Positions 27,537 through 38,354 of a stretch of 64,000 nucleotides of DNA are shown piece by piece. The notes beneath the pieces are model-generated. The model had not been told where the DNA came from. It saw only the letters and a list, made by a program, of their open reading frames with translations, and ran no database searches. Position 1 is the first letter of the stretch. Every line of letters begins with the position of its first letter. This DNA is from Limosilactobacillus panis (GTDB taxonomy: Bacteria > Bacillota > Bacilli > Lactobacillales > Lactobacillaceae). The DNA is taken from the NCBI RefSeq assembly GCF_019797825.1, contig NZ_CP081855.1, forward strand, positions 744,001 through 808,000, read 5' to 3'. A program made the translations under genes and the position numbers.

Positions 27537-28784
27537 ATGAATGCCGAGATTATTTCTGTGGGAACGGAACTGGTACTGGGGCAAGTTGTCAACACGAATG
27601 TCCCCCTATTAGCTAAGACACTGGCAAAACTTGATATTGCTGCTCCATACCAGGTGACAATCAAGGATGAGCGCCAGCAAATTGAAGACGCAATTGAGGC
27701 GGCCTGGCGTCGGGCCGACTTGATCTTTGTATGTGGGGGCCTAGGACCAACGGCTGACGATGTGACGCTAAAAAGTACTGCAGCTGCCCTTAATACGAGT
27801 CTGACGACGGATCAAAAACACTGGCAGTGGATTAAGCAGGTCTTTAAGAGACGGCAGATTAAGTTGCTTAATGAAAATATTCAGCAGGCCCGTTACTTAA
27901 CCGGTGGCCAGCCGCTGGCAAATCCTGCTGGTCTAGCGTTAGGTAGCTGGTACTCAACTGATGGCCGTGTCGTGGTAGTTTTGCCCGGGCCACCGGCAGA
28001 GTTTAAGGCGATGCTGGAAAAGAGCGTTGAACCGCGCCTGGTTGCAACCTTTGGTAGCGGTCAGCGGATTGCTAGCCGGACGATGAATTTTCTTGGTCGG
28101 CCGGAATCGACCCTGATGGAAGAAATTGGCGAAGCAACAAAGAAGTTTAGCCAGGTTACCGTGACTTCCTATGTCCAGCCGAGTCGGATTCAGGTCCGAT
28201 TGACAGTTCCTGATTTATCTGCCAGTGAAGCCGAGCGGGTGTTGGGGGCAACGGCGGACGCTATCCTGAAAGTTGATCGCCAATACTTCTTCGGCTTTGG
28301 TGATAATTGTTCGTTGGTCAACCAAGTTGTCAGTCTCCTCAAAAAACAGGGGAAAACGATTACGGGGGCGGAGAGTCTGACTGGGGGGATGTTCCAAAGC
28401 ACAATCTGTTCCGTTCCCGGCGCATCGAATGTCTTTAACGGGGGCTTTGTTACTTATGCAGCTAGTGCTAAGGAGAAATTGCTCGGCATTGCATCGGAAA
28501 TCATCAACCAACACGGGGTTGTTAGTGCTGAAACGGCCCAGGCAATGGCCGAAAATAGTCGGGAAAAGCTTGATGCGGACTTTGGACTGGCCTTCACGGG
28601 CGTTGCTGGCCCCGATGCGCTTGAAGGCCAAGTAGCAGGAACGGTTTGGCTCGGCCTGGCGGTTCGGGGGCAACAAACGCAAACCAAGCTTTTGCACCTA
28701 CCTGAATACAGTGGCCGGCAGGAGATTCGAAATCTTAGTGTTCAGTACGGACTACAGATGATTTACCAACAGTTACGAGAATAA
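27537..28784 (+). CDS. cinA: Competence/damage-inducible protein CinA
   Basis: A 415-residue CinA. The N-terminal MoCF-like domain (about 1-170) shows AEIISVGTELVLGQVVNTN, CGGLGPTADDVT and LPGPPAEFKAML. The C-terminal domain (about 255-410), of nicotinamide-nucleotide amidase type, shows AESLTGGMFQSTICSVPGAS and AFTGVAGPD. Roles in pyridine nucleotide salvage and in competence are described for the family. It lies just before recA, with which it is co-transcribed in competent streptococci, although recA has its own promoter here. AGGAGG ribosome site. Confidence 0.94.
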   Translation: MNAEIISVGTELVLGQVVNTNVPLLAKTLAKLDIAAPYQVTIKDERQQIEDAIEAAWRRADLIFVCGGLGPTADDVTLKSTAAALNTSLTTDQKHWQWIKQVFKRRQIKLLNENIQQARYLTGGQPLANPAGLALGSWYSTDGRVVVVLPGPPAEFKAMLEKSVEPRLVATFGSGQRIASRTMNFLGRPESTLMEEIGEATKKFSQVTVTSYVQPSRIQVRLTVPDLSASEAERVLGATADAILKVDRQYFFGFGDNCSLVNQVVSLLKKQGKTITGAESLTGGMFQSTICSVPGASNVFNGGFVTYAASAKEKLLGIASEIINQHGVVSAETAQAMAENSREKLDADFGLAFTGVAGPDALEGQVAGTVWLGLAVRGQQTQTKLLHLPEYSGRQEIRNLSVQYGLQMIYQQLRE

Positions 28785-28785
28785 T

Positions 28786-28836
28786 CGAACCGCTGTTCGC
28801 ATTTTTCTTGTTTTTTAGCCCAAAAACTGGTATTGT
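28786..28836 (+). promoter_or_regulatory. recA promoter with SOS (LexA/DinR) box
   Basis: The inverted repeat CGAACCGCTGTTCG (28786-28799) matches the Gram-positive SOS box CGAAC-n4-GTTCG exactly in its arms. Just downstream are TTGTTT (28808-28813) and TATTGT (28831-28836) with a 17-base spacer. The box lies immediately upstream of the -35, placed to allow LexA repression. Confidence 0.75.
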
Positions 28837-28874
28837 TAATTGACAGATAAGACCTTGTAAAGGAGGAATTTAAT

Positions 28875-29945
28875 TTGGCAGACCAGCGTAAGGCAGCATT
28901 GGATGTTGCACTGAAAAAAATTGAAAAGAACTTTGGAAAAGGTTCAATCATGCGCATGGGTGATGCCGCCGACATGAAGATTGCCACAATCTCTAGTGGC
29001 TCTTTAGCCATTGATAAGGCCCTTGGTGTTGGTGGTTACCCCCGTGGTCGAATTGTTGAAATCTACGGTCCCGAAAGTTCGGGGAAGACAACGGTTGCTC
29101 TGCACGCGGTGGCGGAAGTCCAGCGGCAGGGGGGCACGGCAGCTTACATTGATGCCGAGAATGCCCTTGACCCACAATACGCCGAAGCATTGGGTGTTGA
29201 TGTAGATAACCTATTATTGTCACAACCAGATACCGGTGAAGAGGGGTTAGCAATTGCGGATGCTCTGATTGCCAGTGGGGCGGTTGACTTGGTCGTTATT
29301 GACTCGGTTGCGGCCCTTGTTCCCCAGGCTGAAATTGACGGTGATATGGGAGATGCCCATGTCGGCTTGCAGGCACGGTTAATGTCACAAGCCCTGCGGA
29401 AACTGTCGGGTGAGATTAACAAGACGAAGACAATTGCAATCTTCATCAACCAAATCCGTGAAAAGGTCGGCGTAATGTTTGGTAATCCGGAAACGACAAC
29501 TGGTGGACGGGCCCTGAAGTTCTACTCCACCATCCGGATGGAGATTCGGCGTGCCGAACAGATTAAGAACGGGACAGACGTTATTGGTAACAAAGCCCGA
29601 GTAAAGATCGTTAAGAACAAGGTTGCGCCCCCGTTCAAGCGGTGCGAAGTTGATATTATGTACGGTGAAGGGATTTCCAAGACCGGGGAACTCCTCGACA
29701 TGGCCGTAGAAAAGGACCTTGTCAACAAGAGTGGTGCATGGTACTCATACGGCAACGAGCGGATTGGTCAGGGACGTGAAAACGCCAAAAAGTGGCTAGC
29801 AGACCACCCAGAAAGTATGAATAAACTTATGAATAAGGTCCGGGTTGCTTACGGAATGAAGCCACTGGATGATCAGAATACTGATGGTGAGGATACTAAG
29901 GGCTCTAACCAGCAGGAAACAATTGAAAAAGCCAGTAAAAACTAA
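28875..29945 (+). CDS. recA: Recombinase A
   Basis: A 356-residue RecA, the strand-exchange ATPase and SOS co-protease. Walker [10 protein letters not shown] is near residues 63-71, followed by [23 protein letters not shown], the L2 loop region [21 protein letters not shown], and the C-terminal acidic tail. The start is a TTG after AAGGAGGAA. Regulated by the SOS box upstream, and also needed for natural transformation with the comG genes in this window. Confidence 0.97.
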   Translation: MADQRKAALDVALKKIEKNFGKGSIMRMGDAADMKIATISSGSLAIDKALGVGGYPRGRIVEIYGPESSGKTTVALHAVAEVQRQGGTAAYIDAENALDPQYAEALGVDVDNLLLSQPDTGEEGLAIADALIASGAVDLVVIDSVAALVPQAEIDGDMGDAHVGLQARLMSQALRKLSGEINKTKTIAIFINQIREKVGVMFGNPETTTGGRALKFYSTIRMEIRRAEQIKNGTDVIGNKARVKIVKNKVAPPFKRCEVDIMYGEGISKTGELLDMAVEKDLVNKSGAWYSYGNERIGQGRENAKKWLADHPESMNKLMNKVRVAYGMKPLDDQNTDGEDTKGSNQQETIEKASKN

Positions 29946-30033
29946 CTAGGACCAGTAAGCAGTTGGCAAACTAGTTAGAACGCGCGAATTTAAGTGGCTG
30001 AGAGAAAACGATATTTTCTCGCTAGCCACTTTT
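29942..30033 (+). terminator. Double hairpin terminator after recA
   Basis: A first hairpin CTAACTAG/CTAGTTAG (29943-29978) overlaps the recA stop. A second, stronger one pairs AAGTGGCT and GAGAAAA with TTTTCTC and AGCCACTT (29992-30033). Confidence 0.75.
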
Positions 30034-30310
30034 GCTTTCTAGAGAATGCAACCTGGTTACGGGGAAATGTATGTCATGTAGTAAGTTGGCTGAATACGAA
30101 CTACGACTGCTACTTTCGGTGTCAATCAGCGTTTTAAGTTTGGCATCCCGGCTGGCATGAAACTTATTTTTTGACGGCTTATTAATGTTAAGTAGTTGAC
30201 AATTACTCTTCTGCAAGCTTAAAATTTATTCTGTGTGGTGTAATTTTTGCACGACACGGTGAAATTAATTAACCAACCAACAACAAAATAGTTGAAGCGG
30301 GGGTGAAATA
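30034..30310 (+). other. Intergenic region before rny, with possible promoter
   Basis: I see no convincing gene here. A consensus TTGACA lies at 30196-30201 with a weak TTAAAA 17 bases downstream (30219-30224), a likely rny promoter. About 85 bases of A/T-rich leader follow, ending in GCGGGGGTGA before the GTG start. The 64-codon reading on the minus strand (30022-30216) has no ribosome site or family resemblance. Confidence 0.45.
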
Positions 30311-31864
30311 GTGCAGTTATTAATTTTCGCCGCGCTTTCTATGGTTGTCGGTCTTATTATTGGCTATATTGTTCGTAAAGCCAGTTATGAAAAGAAGCTG
30401 GCGGCAGCACACCAGACTGCTGAAGAAATTATTTCTACAGCCAAGACGAAAGCGGAAACGGCGAAAAAGGAATCAATCCTGGAAGCAAAGGACGAGAGTC
30501 ACCGCTACCGTGAAAGCGTTGAAAATGAACTAAAGCAACGACGGAACGAAATCCAACGGCAAGAAGACCGCTTGCTCCAGCGTGAGACCAGCCTTGACCA
30601 TAAGGATATCGCCTTGGAAAAGCGGGAGACCGCACTTGGCAACCGAGAACACAAGGTTGACCAGTTGACGGAAAAACTTCACCGTCAACAACAGGCCGCC
30701 GACGATTTAGTCGACCAACGGCAGGTGGAATTGGAAAAAGTTGCGCAAATGTCTCACGACGATGCCAAGCAACAACTCTTGGATGAGATGAAGGATAAGT
30801 TGAAGACTGAACGTGAGGTCATGATTAGGGACAGTGAACAGCAGGCAGAGATGACTGCTGACCGGAACGCTAAGAAACTGATTGTGGAAGCAATTCAGCG
30901 GAGCGCTGCGGATGTTGTGTCTGAGGCGACAGTTTCAGTCGTCAACTTGCCAAATGATGACATGAAGGGCCGGATAATCGGTCGGGAAGGCCGGAACATC
31001 CGGACTCTAGAAACCTTAACCGGGATTGACTTGATCATTGATGATACTCCGGAAGCAGTGGTCCTCAGTGGTTTTGATCCTGTCCGGCGTGAAATTGCCA
31101 AGATTGCATTGGAAAAGCTAATTCAGGATGGCCGGATTCATCCAGCACGGATTGAAGAGGCGGTTGAAAAGGCGCAAAAGCAGATGGATAGCCAGCTTCG
31201 GGAGACTGGTGAGCAGGCCCTCTTTGACCTCGGAATCCATTCGATGCATCCGGACCTGATTAAAACGGTTGGCCGGATGAAGTACCGGACCAGTTACGGT
31301 CAGAATGTCCTGGACCACTCGATTGAAGTTGCTAAACTTGCGGGAATTATGGCAAGTGAGCTTGGTGAGGATGCTGCCCTTGCCAAACGGGCCGGACTCC
31401 TTCACGATATTGGAAAAGCAATTGACCACGAAGTCGATGGCTCCCACGTTGAGTTGGGGGTCGAGTTAGCCCGGAAGTATAAGGAAAACAAGGTTGTAAT
31501 CAATACGATTGCATCCCACCACGGTGATGTTCCAGCGGGTTCAGTAATTGCGGTCCTTGTTCAAGCCGCCGATGCTATTTCTGGTGCCCGGCCAGGAGCA
31601 CGGAGCGAGTCCCTGGAGCAATATATCCAGCGGTTGAAGAAGCTGGAAGGCATAGCTAATAGTTATGACGGTGTCGACCATAGTTTTGCAATTCAAGCTG
31701 GTCGTGAATTACGGGTAATTGTTAAGCCTAAGAAAATCTCGGACCTTCAGGCAACGACTTTGGCCCACGATATTAAGCAGAAAATTGAACAGCAACTAGA
31801 ATATCCTGGTCACATCAAGGTGACCGTTATTCGTGAAGTACGGGCAATTGATTATGCTAAATAG
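30311..31864 (+). CDS. rny: Ribonuclease Y
   Basis: A 517-residue membrane-anchored endoribonuclease that starts much mRNA decay in Firmicutes. An N-terminal membrane helix (about 2-20) is followed by a long coiled coil (about 30-195), a KH RNA-binding domain ([15 protein letters not shown], near 217-231) and an HD catalytic domain ([17 protein letters not shown], near 361-377). GTG start after GCGGGGGTGA. It follows recA as in many Firmicutes and ends in a terminator. Confidence 0.96.
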   Translation: MQLLIFAALSMVVGLIIGYIVRKASYEKKLAAAHQTAEEIISTAKTKAETAKKESILEAKDESHRYRESVENELKQRRNEIQRQEDRLLQRETSLDHKDIALEKRETALGNREHKVDQLTEKLHRQQQAADDLVDQRQVELEKVAQMSHDDAKQQLLDEMKDKLKTEREVMIRDSEQQAEMTADRNAKKLIVEAIQRSAADVVSEATVSVVNLPNDDMKGRIIGREGRNIRTLETLTGIDLIIDDTPEAVVLSGFDPVRREIAKIALEKLIQDGRIHPARIEEAVEKAQKQMDSQLRETGEQALFDLGIHSMHPDLIKTVGRMKYRTSYGQNVLDHSIEVAKLAGIMASELGEDAALAKRAGLLHDIGKAIDHEVDGSHVELGVELARKYKENKVVINTIASHHGDVPAGSVIAVLVQAADAISGARPGARSESLEQYIQRLKKLEGIANSYDGVDHSFAIQAGRELRVIVKPKKISDLQATTLAHDIKQKIEQQLEYPGHIKVTVIREVRAIDYAK

Positions 31865-31887
31865 GGCTGTACCCGTTATGCAGACTG

Positions 31888-31922
31888 AAAAGAGGTTGTG
31901 GACTTTCCCCAGCCTCTTTTGA
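31888..31922 (+). terminator. Intrinsic terminator after rny
   Basis: AAAAGAGG with inner TG/GG pairs with CCTCTTTT around ACTTT, ending in T residues. Confidence 0.75.
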
Positions 31923-31954
31923 GTTTAAAATAAGGGCAGTTTGTCTGCGGATGC

Positions 31955-31983
31955 TTGCACTGGTCAGGGTCAAAAAATATAAT
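31955..31983 (+). promoter_or_regulatory. Promoter of the mutS operon
   Basis: TTGCAC (31955-31960), a 17-base spacer and TATAAT (31978-31983), 55 bases before the mutS start. Confidence 0.7.
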
Positions 31984-32037
31984 TAGACTGTGTGAATATG
32001 AACGAACGAGTAAAATACATTAATGAGGTGAACCTTT

Positions 32038-34656
32038 GTGGTCAAAAAATTAACACCGATGATGGAGCAGTACCAAAAAGTGAAGGACCAGTACCCGGAC
32101 GCCTTCCTTTTTTACCGTCTCGGGGACTTTTACGAGCTTTTTAACGATGATGCGGTTAAGGGAGCCCAGCTATTAGAATTAACGCTGACCACCCGGAACC
32201 ACAGCGCGAAGAACCCGATCCCCATGTGCGGGGTCCCGCACCGGGCGGTTGACAGTTATGTTGATATCTTAATTGACAAGGGTTATAAGGTGGCCATTTG
32301 TGAACAAATGGAGGACCCTAAGAAGGCTAAGGGAATGGTAAAACGGGCCGTAACCCGGCTGGTGACTCCTGGAACCCAGATGGATTTGAACGGTGACCAG
32401 GCCCGTAATAATAACTACCTGACGGCAATTAGCAAAAAAGATGGTCAGTTTAGCCTGGCCTATACGGACCTTTCGACGGGGGAGCTGAAGACGACCACCT
32501 TTGATAGCGTCAACGGGGTCCTCAACGAGTTGATCAATTTGCAGAGTAAGGAAGTTGTCAGCGCTGGTGAACTACCGGATGAACTGCTCGCAGCTTTCAA
32601 GAAGCGCCACATTCTCTTGTCCAAACAGGAAGAAATCCTCAAACAATCGGAGATCAGTTATCTGATTCAGGACCTTCAGGATGCGGGGCAGAAATACGTT
32701 GTCAGCCTCCTCGTGTCTTACTTGCTAACAACCCAAAAGCGGTCGCTTGCGCACATGCAACGAGCAATTTCCTACCGTGCGAACGCCTTCATGAAGATTG
32801 ACCACTATTCCAAAACTAACCTGGAATTAATGACGAATATGCGTAGCGGGAAGCGTCAGGGGACCCTGTCGTGGCTACTTGACGAAACGAAGACTGCCAT
32901 GGGGAGCCGACTTTTGAAACAGTGGATTGACCGTCCATTAATTGACCCCCAGGAAATTGCTAAACGGCAGGATAAGGTTGAGGAACTGTTAAACCACTAC
33001 TTTGAGCGGAGCAATATCCAGCAGGAACTAATCAAGGTTTATGACCTTGAACGGCTTGCCGGTCGGGTTGCTTATGGGAGTGTCAATGGTCGGGATTTGA
33101 TTCAGCTAAAGACTTCTTTACAGCAGGTCCCCAAGATTAAATATGTCCTTGAAACCTTGGATTTGCCGGTCTTTGAAAATTTGACCACCCGTTTGGACCC
33201 TTTGAGTGATATCGCCGGTCTGATTGATCAGGCGATTGTGGAAGAACCACCAATTGCGGTTACTGACGGTGGAGTGATTAAGGATGGTTATAACGAGCAA
33301 CTTGATAAATACCGGGACGCCATGAATAATGGCAAGCAGTGGATTGCCGATTTGCAGACTCAAGAACGGCAAATTACCGGTATTAATAACCTGAAGATTG
33401 GGTATAACCATGTCTTCGGCTACTATATCGAAGTCACCAAGGTTAACCTTGATAAGATTCCGCGAGACCGTTACGAGCGTAAACAGACCTTGGTTAATGC
33501 TGAACGATTCTCAACCCCAGAATTAAAAGAAAAGGAAGCCCTCATCTTAGGCGCTCAAGAGAAGTCGGTAGCCCTGGAATACGATCTTTTTGTCAAAATT
33601 CGTGAACAGGTCAAGGGGCAGATCAAGCGGCTCCAGAAACTCGCCAGGGCTCTTTCTGAGTTGGACGTCTTACAGAGCTTTGCGGTTGTTAGTGAAGACT
33701 ACCACTTTGTTCGCCCACAGATGAACACTGGCCATAATTTGCAGATTAAGGATGGCCGTCACCCAGTCGTTGAAAAGTTTATGGGGCACCAGGAGTACGT
33801 ACCCAACGACGTTAAAATGGATGACAAGACGGACGTTTTACTCATTACGGGCCCTAATATGTCCGGGAAGAGCACCTACATGCGCCAGTTGGCGTTAACT
33901 GCGGTAATGGCCCAGATTGGTTGCTTCGTGCCCGCTAGCCGGGCAGAATTACCAATCTTTGACCAGATTTTTACCCGGATTGGGGCGGCTGATGACCTAA
34001 TCTCCGGGGAAAGTACCTTCATGGTGGAAATGATGGAAGCTAATAATGCCCTCAGTCACGCGACCGACCGCAGCCTAATCCTCTTCGATGAGATTGGCCG
34101 GGGGACCGCTACCTACGATGGGATGGCCCTCGCTCAGGCAATTATTGAATACCTGCATGAGCGCGTTCGCGCCAAGACCCTCTTTTCGACCCACTACCAT
34201 GAATTGACTAGTTTGGAAAAGACCCTGCCACGGTTAAAGAACGTCCATGTTGGGGCAACCGAGAAAAATGGTGAGCTTGTCTTCTTGCATAAGGTTAGTG
34301 CGGGCCCGGCTGATAAATCATACGGGATCCACGTTGCCAAGCTTGCGGGTATGCCACCAACTTTGTTGAACCGTGCCGATGAGATTCTGAAGGGGCTAGA
34401 ACACCAGGATGTTCAGTTGACGGTTAAAAAGGCCGATCATAAAGGCCAGGTCAAGGAAGCCCCAGCCCAAGAAAACCCCGTGGCACCAGCGGTAGAAGCT
34501 AATGGTCAGCTAGAGCTTTTCCAACCGCAACCTACCCGTAAAACTAATAGCAAGGGGCAAAAGATTCTTCACCAGTTAAAGGAACTGAACTTGATGGGGA
34601 TGACGCCGATGGAAGTTATGAACCAGCTCTATGAGTGGCAGCAAAAGCTAAAGTGA
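32038..34656 (+). CDS. mutS: DNA mismatch repair protein MutS
   Basis: An 872-residue mismatch-recognition ATPase. The mismatch-binding domain opens with [16 protein letters not shown] and the Phe-x-Glu reader FYELF. The ATPase domain has [16 protein letters not shown] (Walker A), the [12 protein letters not shown]alker B region and STHYHEL. The C-terminus carries a beta-clamp-type motif QLELF before the last helical part. GTG start after GAGGTGA. It overlaps nothing, and mutL follows 10 bases after the stop. Confidence 0.97.
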   Translation: MVKKLTPMMEQYQKVKDQYPDAFLFYRLGDFYELFNDDAVKGAQLLELTLTTRNHSAKNPIPMCGVPHRAVDSYVDILIDKGYKVAICEQMEDPKKAKGMVKRAVTRLVTPGTQMDLNGDQARNNNYLTAISKKDGQFSLAYTDLSTGELKTTTFDSVNGVLNELINLQSKEVVSAGELPDELLAAFKKRHILLSKQEEILKQSEISYLIQDLQDAGQKYVVSLLVSYLLTTQKRSLAHMQRAISYRANAFMKIDHYSKTNLELMTNMRSGKRQGTLSWLLDETKTAMGSRLLKQWIDRPLIDPQEIAKRQDKVEELLNHYFERSNIQQELIKVYDLERLAGRVAYGSVNGRDLIQLKTSLQQVPKIKYVLETLDLPVFENLTTRLDPLSDIAGLIDQAIVEEPPIAVTDGGVIKDGYNEQLDKYRDAMNNGKQWIADLQTQERQITGINNLKIGYNHVFGYYIEVTKVNLDKIPRDRYERKQTLVNAERFSTPELKEKEALILGAQEKSVALEYDLFVKIREQVKGQIKRLQKLARALSELDVLQSFAVVSEDYHFVRPQMNTGHNLQIKDGRHPVVEKFMGHQEYVPNDVKMDDKTDVLLITGPNMSGKSTYMRQLALTAVMAQIGCFVPASRAELPIFDQIFTRIGAADDLISGESTFMVEMMEANNALSHATDRSLILFDEIGRGTATYDGMALAQAIIEYLHERVRAKTLFSTHYHELTSLEKTLPRLKNVHVGATEKNGELVFLHKVSAGPADKSYGIHVAKLAGMPPTLLNRADEILKGLEHQDVQLTVKKADHKGQVKEAPAQENPVAPAVEANGQLELFQPQPTRKTNSKGQKILHQLKELNLMGMTPMEVMNQLYEWQQKLK

Positions 34657-34666
34657 GGTGGATAAA

Positions 34667-36697
34667 ATGGGCCAGATTCACGAATTAAATAGTGTCTTAG
34701 CGGACCAGATTGCTGCCGGGGAGGTCATTGAACGCCCGGCCTCAATTGTTAAGGAACTAGTTGAAAACTCACTGGATGCCGACAGCAAGCGGATTGACAT
34801 TATTGTTGAAAACGCCGGTCTCGATAGTATCCGGGTGATCGATGACGGAATTGGAATCGCAAAAGATGACGTGCCGCTGGCCTTTCGGCGGCACGCTACC
34901 AGTAAAATCAGCAGCCGCAAGGACCTCTTTCGCGTGCAGACGATGGGCTTTCGTGGTGAGGCATTGCCCAGCATTGCTTCGGTAGCAGACGTTGAATTAA
35001 CAACCGCCCAGGAAGGGGAAAATGCGGGGGCGATGATCCACATCCGGGGTGGGGAAACGCTCGCTAATAAGCCTGCCCCAGCCCGGCGGGGAACGGACGT
35101 CCGGGTTACCGACCTCTTTTACAACACGCCCGCCCGCTTAAAGTATCTAAAGTCTCCCCATACTGAACTAGCCCGAATTACTGACATTATCAACCGACTG
35201 GCGCTGGCAAATTCCGGCGTGGCCTTCAGTTTTACCCATAACGGAAAGGAAATTTTTCGTTCTGCCGGCAACGGGAACCTCCAACAGGTAGTTGCTGCAA
35301 TCTATGGTATTCAGGCCGGAAGAAAGATGCTACCAATCAGTGGGGAAGATGATGACTTTAAGGTGACGGGCTATGTCTCCCTTCCGGAGCTGACCCGGGC
35401 TTCACGCCAGTACATCACCATTACAATTAACCACCGCTATATTCGGAATTTTGAACTCACCAAGGCAATTATTCAGGGATACGAATCAAAGCTGATGGTG
35501 GGGCGTTATCCAGTTGTGGTTGTTAACGTTGATTTAGATCCAGTCCTCGTCGATGTCAACGTTCACCCCGCTAAACGGGAGGTACGTCTTAGTAAGGAGC
35601 CCCAACTCACCAAACTGATTTCACAAACAATTCGTAACCGGATTGCGACCGAGAATCTGATTCCCGATGTCGACGCCCAGGCCTTCACGCCGCCAGTCAA
35701 AGACGTGGTTAGTGATTTGCAGCGCCGCTTAAAAGAGGCCGCCCATCCCTACAACGTTACCCAACCGCGATCGACAAGTACGGCTACTGTTTCGCAACCT
35801 GCCCTCCGCGAGGAAGCGCCCAGTATGGATGATGGTAAGGCTGCGGTTGCCCATGCCGAAGATACCGATGGGGAAGTTAGCGCCCCGGTGATCATTCATA
35901 AGGCCGGAGAATTAAATTCCGCTCCAATGAGGGAGTTTGATGCGCGCTACCAAAACGAAGGTGCAGCCGTCCCATTTGGTGAAACCGACCCGCAACCCCA
36001 ACCGACACCGTCAGCTAAGGCCGAAAACATGGAACTGGACGTTCACGATAAGAGTGACCGAGCACAGGGACGCTTTCCCGACCTTCAGTATATTGGTCAG
36101 CTTCAGGGGACTTTTCTATTAGCTCAGGCTAGTGACGGTCTCTACATTGTGGACCAGCACGCAGCCCAGGAACGGATCAACTACGAGCGGTACCGAAAGG
36201 AGATTGGTCAGGTGAGTCCGGACCAGCAGACGTTCCTGGTCCCCCTGGTCTTGAACTATTCAACGGTCGATGCGATGAGCATCAATAACCACATTGACCT
36301 TTTGGCTAGTGTCGGTCTCCACCTGGAATCCTTTGGTCAGAACAGCTTCATTCTTCGCTCCCACCCGACCTGGTTTAAGGAGGGGCAAGAAGAGGATACG
36401 GTCAAGGAAATGATTGACTGGTTGCTCAAGGATGGGAAGTTAACGGTTCGTCAATTCCGTATGAAGACGGCGATCATGATGAGCTGTAAGCGGGCCATTA
36501 AGGCTAACCACCACTTGGATGACCGGGAAGCGCGGGCCCTATTAAGGCGCTTGCCCCAGTGCGAGAATCCCTTCAACTGCCCCCATGGTCGGCCAGTGAC
36601 GGTTCACTTCAATGACCGGGACTTAGAGAAGATGTTTAAACGAATTCAGGAATCGCACGTTCCGTATGCGGATGATTTTGATGATCACGACTTTTAA
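34667..36697 (+). CDS. mutL: DNA mismatch repair protein MutL
   Basis: A 676-residue MutL. The GHKL ATPase region shows IAAGEVIERPASIVKELVENSLDA, DDGIGI and GFRGEALPSIASV. The C-terminal endonuclease domain has the DQHAAQERINYER motif and CKRAIKANH, plus CPHGRPVTV, so it is of the nicking MutL type found in bacteria without MutH. The ATG at 34667 follows GAGGTGG; the GTG at 34658 lies inside that ribosome site. A variable linker of about 120 residues separates the domains. Confidence 0.96.
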   Translation: MGQIHELNSVLADQIAAGEVIERPASIVKELVENSLDADSKRIDIIVENAGLDSIRVIDDGIGIAKDDVPLAFRRHATSKISSRKDLFRVQTMGFRGEALPSIASVADVELTTAQEGENAGAMIHIRGGETLANKPAPARRGTDVRVTDLFYNTPARLKYLKSPHTELARITDIINRLALANSGVAFSFTHNGKEIFRSAGNGNLQQVVAAIYGIQAGRKMLPISGEDDDFKVTGYVSLPELTRASRQYITITINHRYIRNFELTKAIIQGYESKLMVGRYPVVVVNVDLDPVLVDVNVHPAKREVRLSKEPQLTKLISQTIRNRIATENLIPDVDAQAFTPPVKDVVSDLQRRLKEAAHPYNVTQPRSTSTATVSQPALREEAPSMDDGKAAVAHAEDTDGEVSAPVIIHKAGELNSAPMREFDARYQNEGAAVPFGETDPQPQPTPSAKAENMELDVHDKSDRAQGRFPDLQYIGQLQGTFLLAQASDGLYIVDQHAAQERINYERYRKEIGQVSPDQQTFLVPLVLNYSTVDAMSINNHIDLLASVGLHLESFGQNSFILRSHPTWFKEGQEEDTVKEMIDWLLKDGKLTVRQFRMKTAIMMSCKRAIKANHHLDDREARALLRRLPQCENPFNCPHGRPVTVHFNDRDLEKMFKRIQESHVPYADDFDDHDF

Positions 36698-36716
36698 CTA
36701 AAGGAGAATAGTTTCA

Positions 36717-37313
36717 GTGTATGAATATTTAACCGGGGTGGTTAGTATCGTGGCCCCCCAATACATCGTAATTGACGTTAACGGGGTAGGATACAAGCTG
36801 CTTGTTGCCAACCCTTATCGCTTTAATGAAGACCCCCAAAAGCAGGTTCGGGTCTACGTTTATCAGGCTGTCCGCGACGATGATATCTCCCTCTTTGGCT
36901 TTAATGACCAGGACGAAAAGCAACTGTTTATGCAGCTAATTAACGTTTCCGGAATTGGCCCTAAGAGTGCCCTAGCGATCCTGGCCAATCCGGACCACCA
37001 GGGGCTAATTGATGCGATTGCTAATAACAACATCGGCTACCTAACTAAGTTCCCGGGAATCGGGAAGAAAACCGCTTCTCAGATTGTCCTCGACCTGAAG
37101 GACAAGATTACGGCGGTGGCAACCACTGGGCCGCTCTTTGCGACTGATGACCAGGAAGTGGCTGATGAAAATCCTGCCCTTGCCGATGCCTTAGCCGCCC
37201 TGAAGGCCTTGGGATACAAGGAGCGGGATGTAAAGAAAGTTAAAAAACACCTGCAAGATAAGCAGAAAACAACGGATGAGTACTTACGGAGTGCCTTACG
37301 ATTACTCAACTAA
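36717..37313 (+). CDS. ruvA: Holliday junction helicase subunit RuvA
   Basis: A 198-residue junction-binding protein. It has the N-terminal OB fold ([26 protein letters not shown]), helix-hairpin-helix motifs ([39 protein letters not shown]) and a C-terminal RuvB-contact domain ([18 protein letters not shown]). GTG start after AAAGGAGA. It lies between mutL and ruvB in one unit. Confidence 0.96.
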   Translation: MYEYLTGVVSIVAPQYIVIDVNGVGYKLLVANPYRFNEDPQKQVRVYVYQAVRDDDISLFGFNDQDEKQLFMQLINVSGIGPKSALAILANPDHQGLIDAIANNNIGYLTKFPGIGKKTASQIVLDLKDKITAVATTGPLFATDDQEVADENPALADALAALKALGYKERDVKKVKKHLQDKQKTTDEYLRSALRLLN

Positions 37314-37325
37314 GGAGATTTTGCT

Positions 37326-38354
37326 GTGAGCGAAGATAATAAAAATAAAGTTTTATCTGACCATGCCCAAGACGAGGCCGAGGAGCAGATGGAATTGACC
37401 CTCCGTCCCCAAAACCTGGATGACTATATTGGTCAAGAGCAGGTAAAAGGAAAGCTCCGGGTATATATCGAGGCTGCCCGGGAGCGGGAAGAAGCGCTTG
37501 ACCACGTCTTACTTTATGGCCCACCCGGCCTGGGGAAAACCACGTTGGCGATGGTAATTGCCCACGAGATGCACGTCAACATTAAGACCACCAGTGGCCC
37601 GGCGATTGAGAAGCCGGGGGACCTGGTTGCCCTGCTTAACGAGCTACAACCGGGGGATGTTCTTTTTATTGACGAAATTCACCGCCTCCCCAAGGTGGTT
37701 GAGGAAATGCTCTATTCGGCAATGGAGGACTACTACATTGACATCGTGGTCGGCGAGGGACCGACCGCCCACCCGGTGCACTTCCCCCTGCCACCATTTA
37801 CCCTGATTGGGGCTACCACAAGAGCGGGGATGTTGTCCGCACCGCTACGTGATCGCTTTGGAATTGTTGAACATATGAACTACTATAACCAGGACGAGCT
37901 AAAACAGATTATTTTCCGGTCTGCCAAGATTTTTAACAGCAAGATCGAGGAGGCCGGTGCCCACGAGTTGGCTCTGCGGTCACGGGGAACGCCCCGGATC
38001 GCTAACCGCCTTTTAAAACGGGTCCGTGACTTCGCACAAGTAGCCAAAAAGCCTAGTATTGATTCGGCAACGGTTAAACAGGCCCTTGACTTGCTGCAAG
38101 TTGATAGCCACGGCTTGGACGAGGTTGACCGCAAAATGCTTTTGACAATGATCAACTACTATCACGGAGGACCGGTTGGCCTAAAGACGATTGCGGCTAA
38201 CATTGGTGAAGAGACGAGCACCATCGAGGAGATGTATGAGCCCTACCTCTTACAGATTGGTTTTATCAGTCGCACACCGCGAGGACGGATGGTTACGCCA
38301 GCGGCCTACGCGCACTTGAGAATCAACTACCCTGATTCAAAGGGGGAGGGATGA
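37326..38354 (+). CDS. ruvB: Holliday junction branch migration ATPase RuvB
   Basis: A 342-residue AAA+ motor driving branch migration. Walker [12 protein letters not shown] is near residue 64, Walker [25 protein letters not shown] follows, then the sensor [19 protein letters not shown] and the C-terminal winged helix ([17 protein letters not shown]). GTG start after AAGGAGAT. Its stop overlaps the start of the next gene. Confidence 0.97.
   Translation: MSEDNKNKVLSDHAQDEAEEQMELTLRPQNLDDYIGQEQVKGKLRVYIEAAREREEALDHVLLYGPPGLGKTTLAMVIAHEMHVNIKTTSGPAIEKPGDLVALLNELQPGDVLFIDEIHRLPKVVEEMLYSAMEDYYIDIVVGEGPTAHPVHFPLPPFTLIGATTRAGMLSAPLRDRFGIVEHMNYYNQDELKQIIFRSAKIFNSKIEEAGAHELALRSRGTPRIANRLLKRVRDFAQVAKKPSIDSATVKQALDLLQVDSHGLDEVDRKMLLTMINYYHGGPVGLKTIAANIGEETSTIEEMYEPYLLQIGFISRTPRGRMVTPAAYAHLRINYPDSKGEG

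Noticed and set aside
30022..30216. 64-codon reading frame on the minus strand between recA and rny.
   Set aside because: No ribosome site, no recognisable family, and it overlaps the recA terminator.
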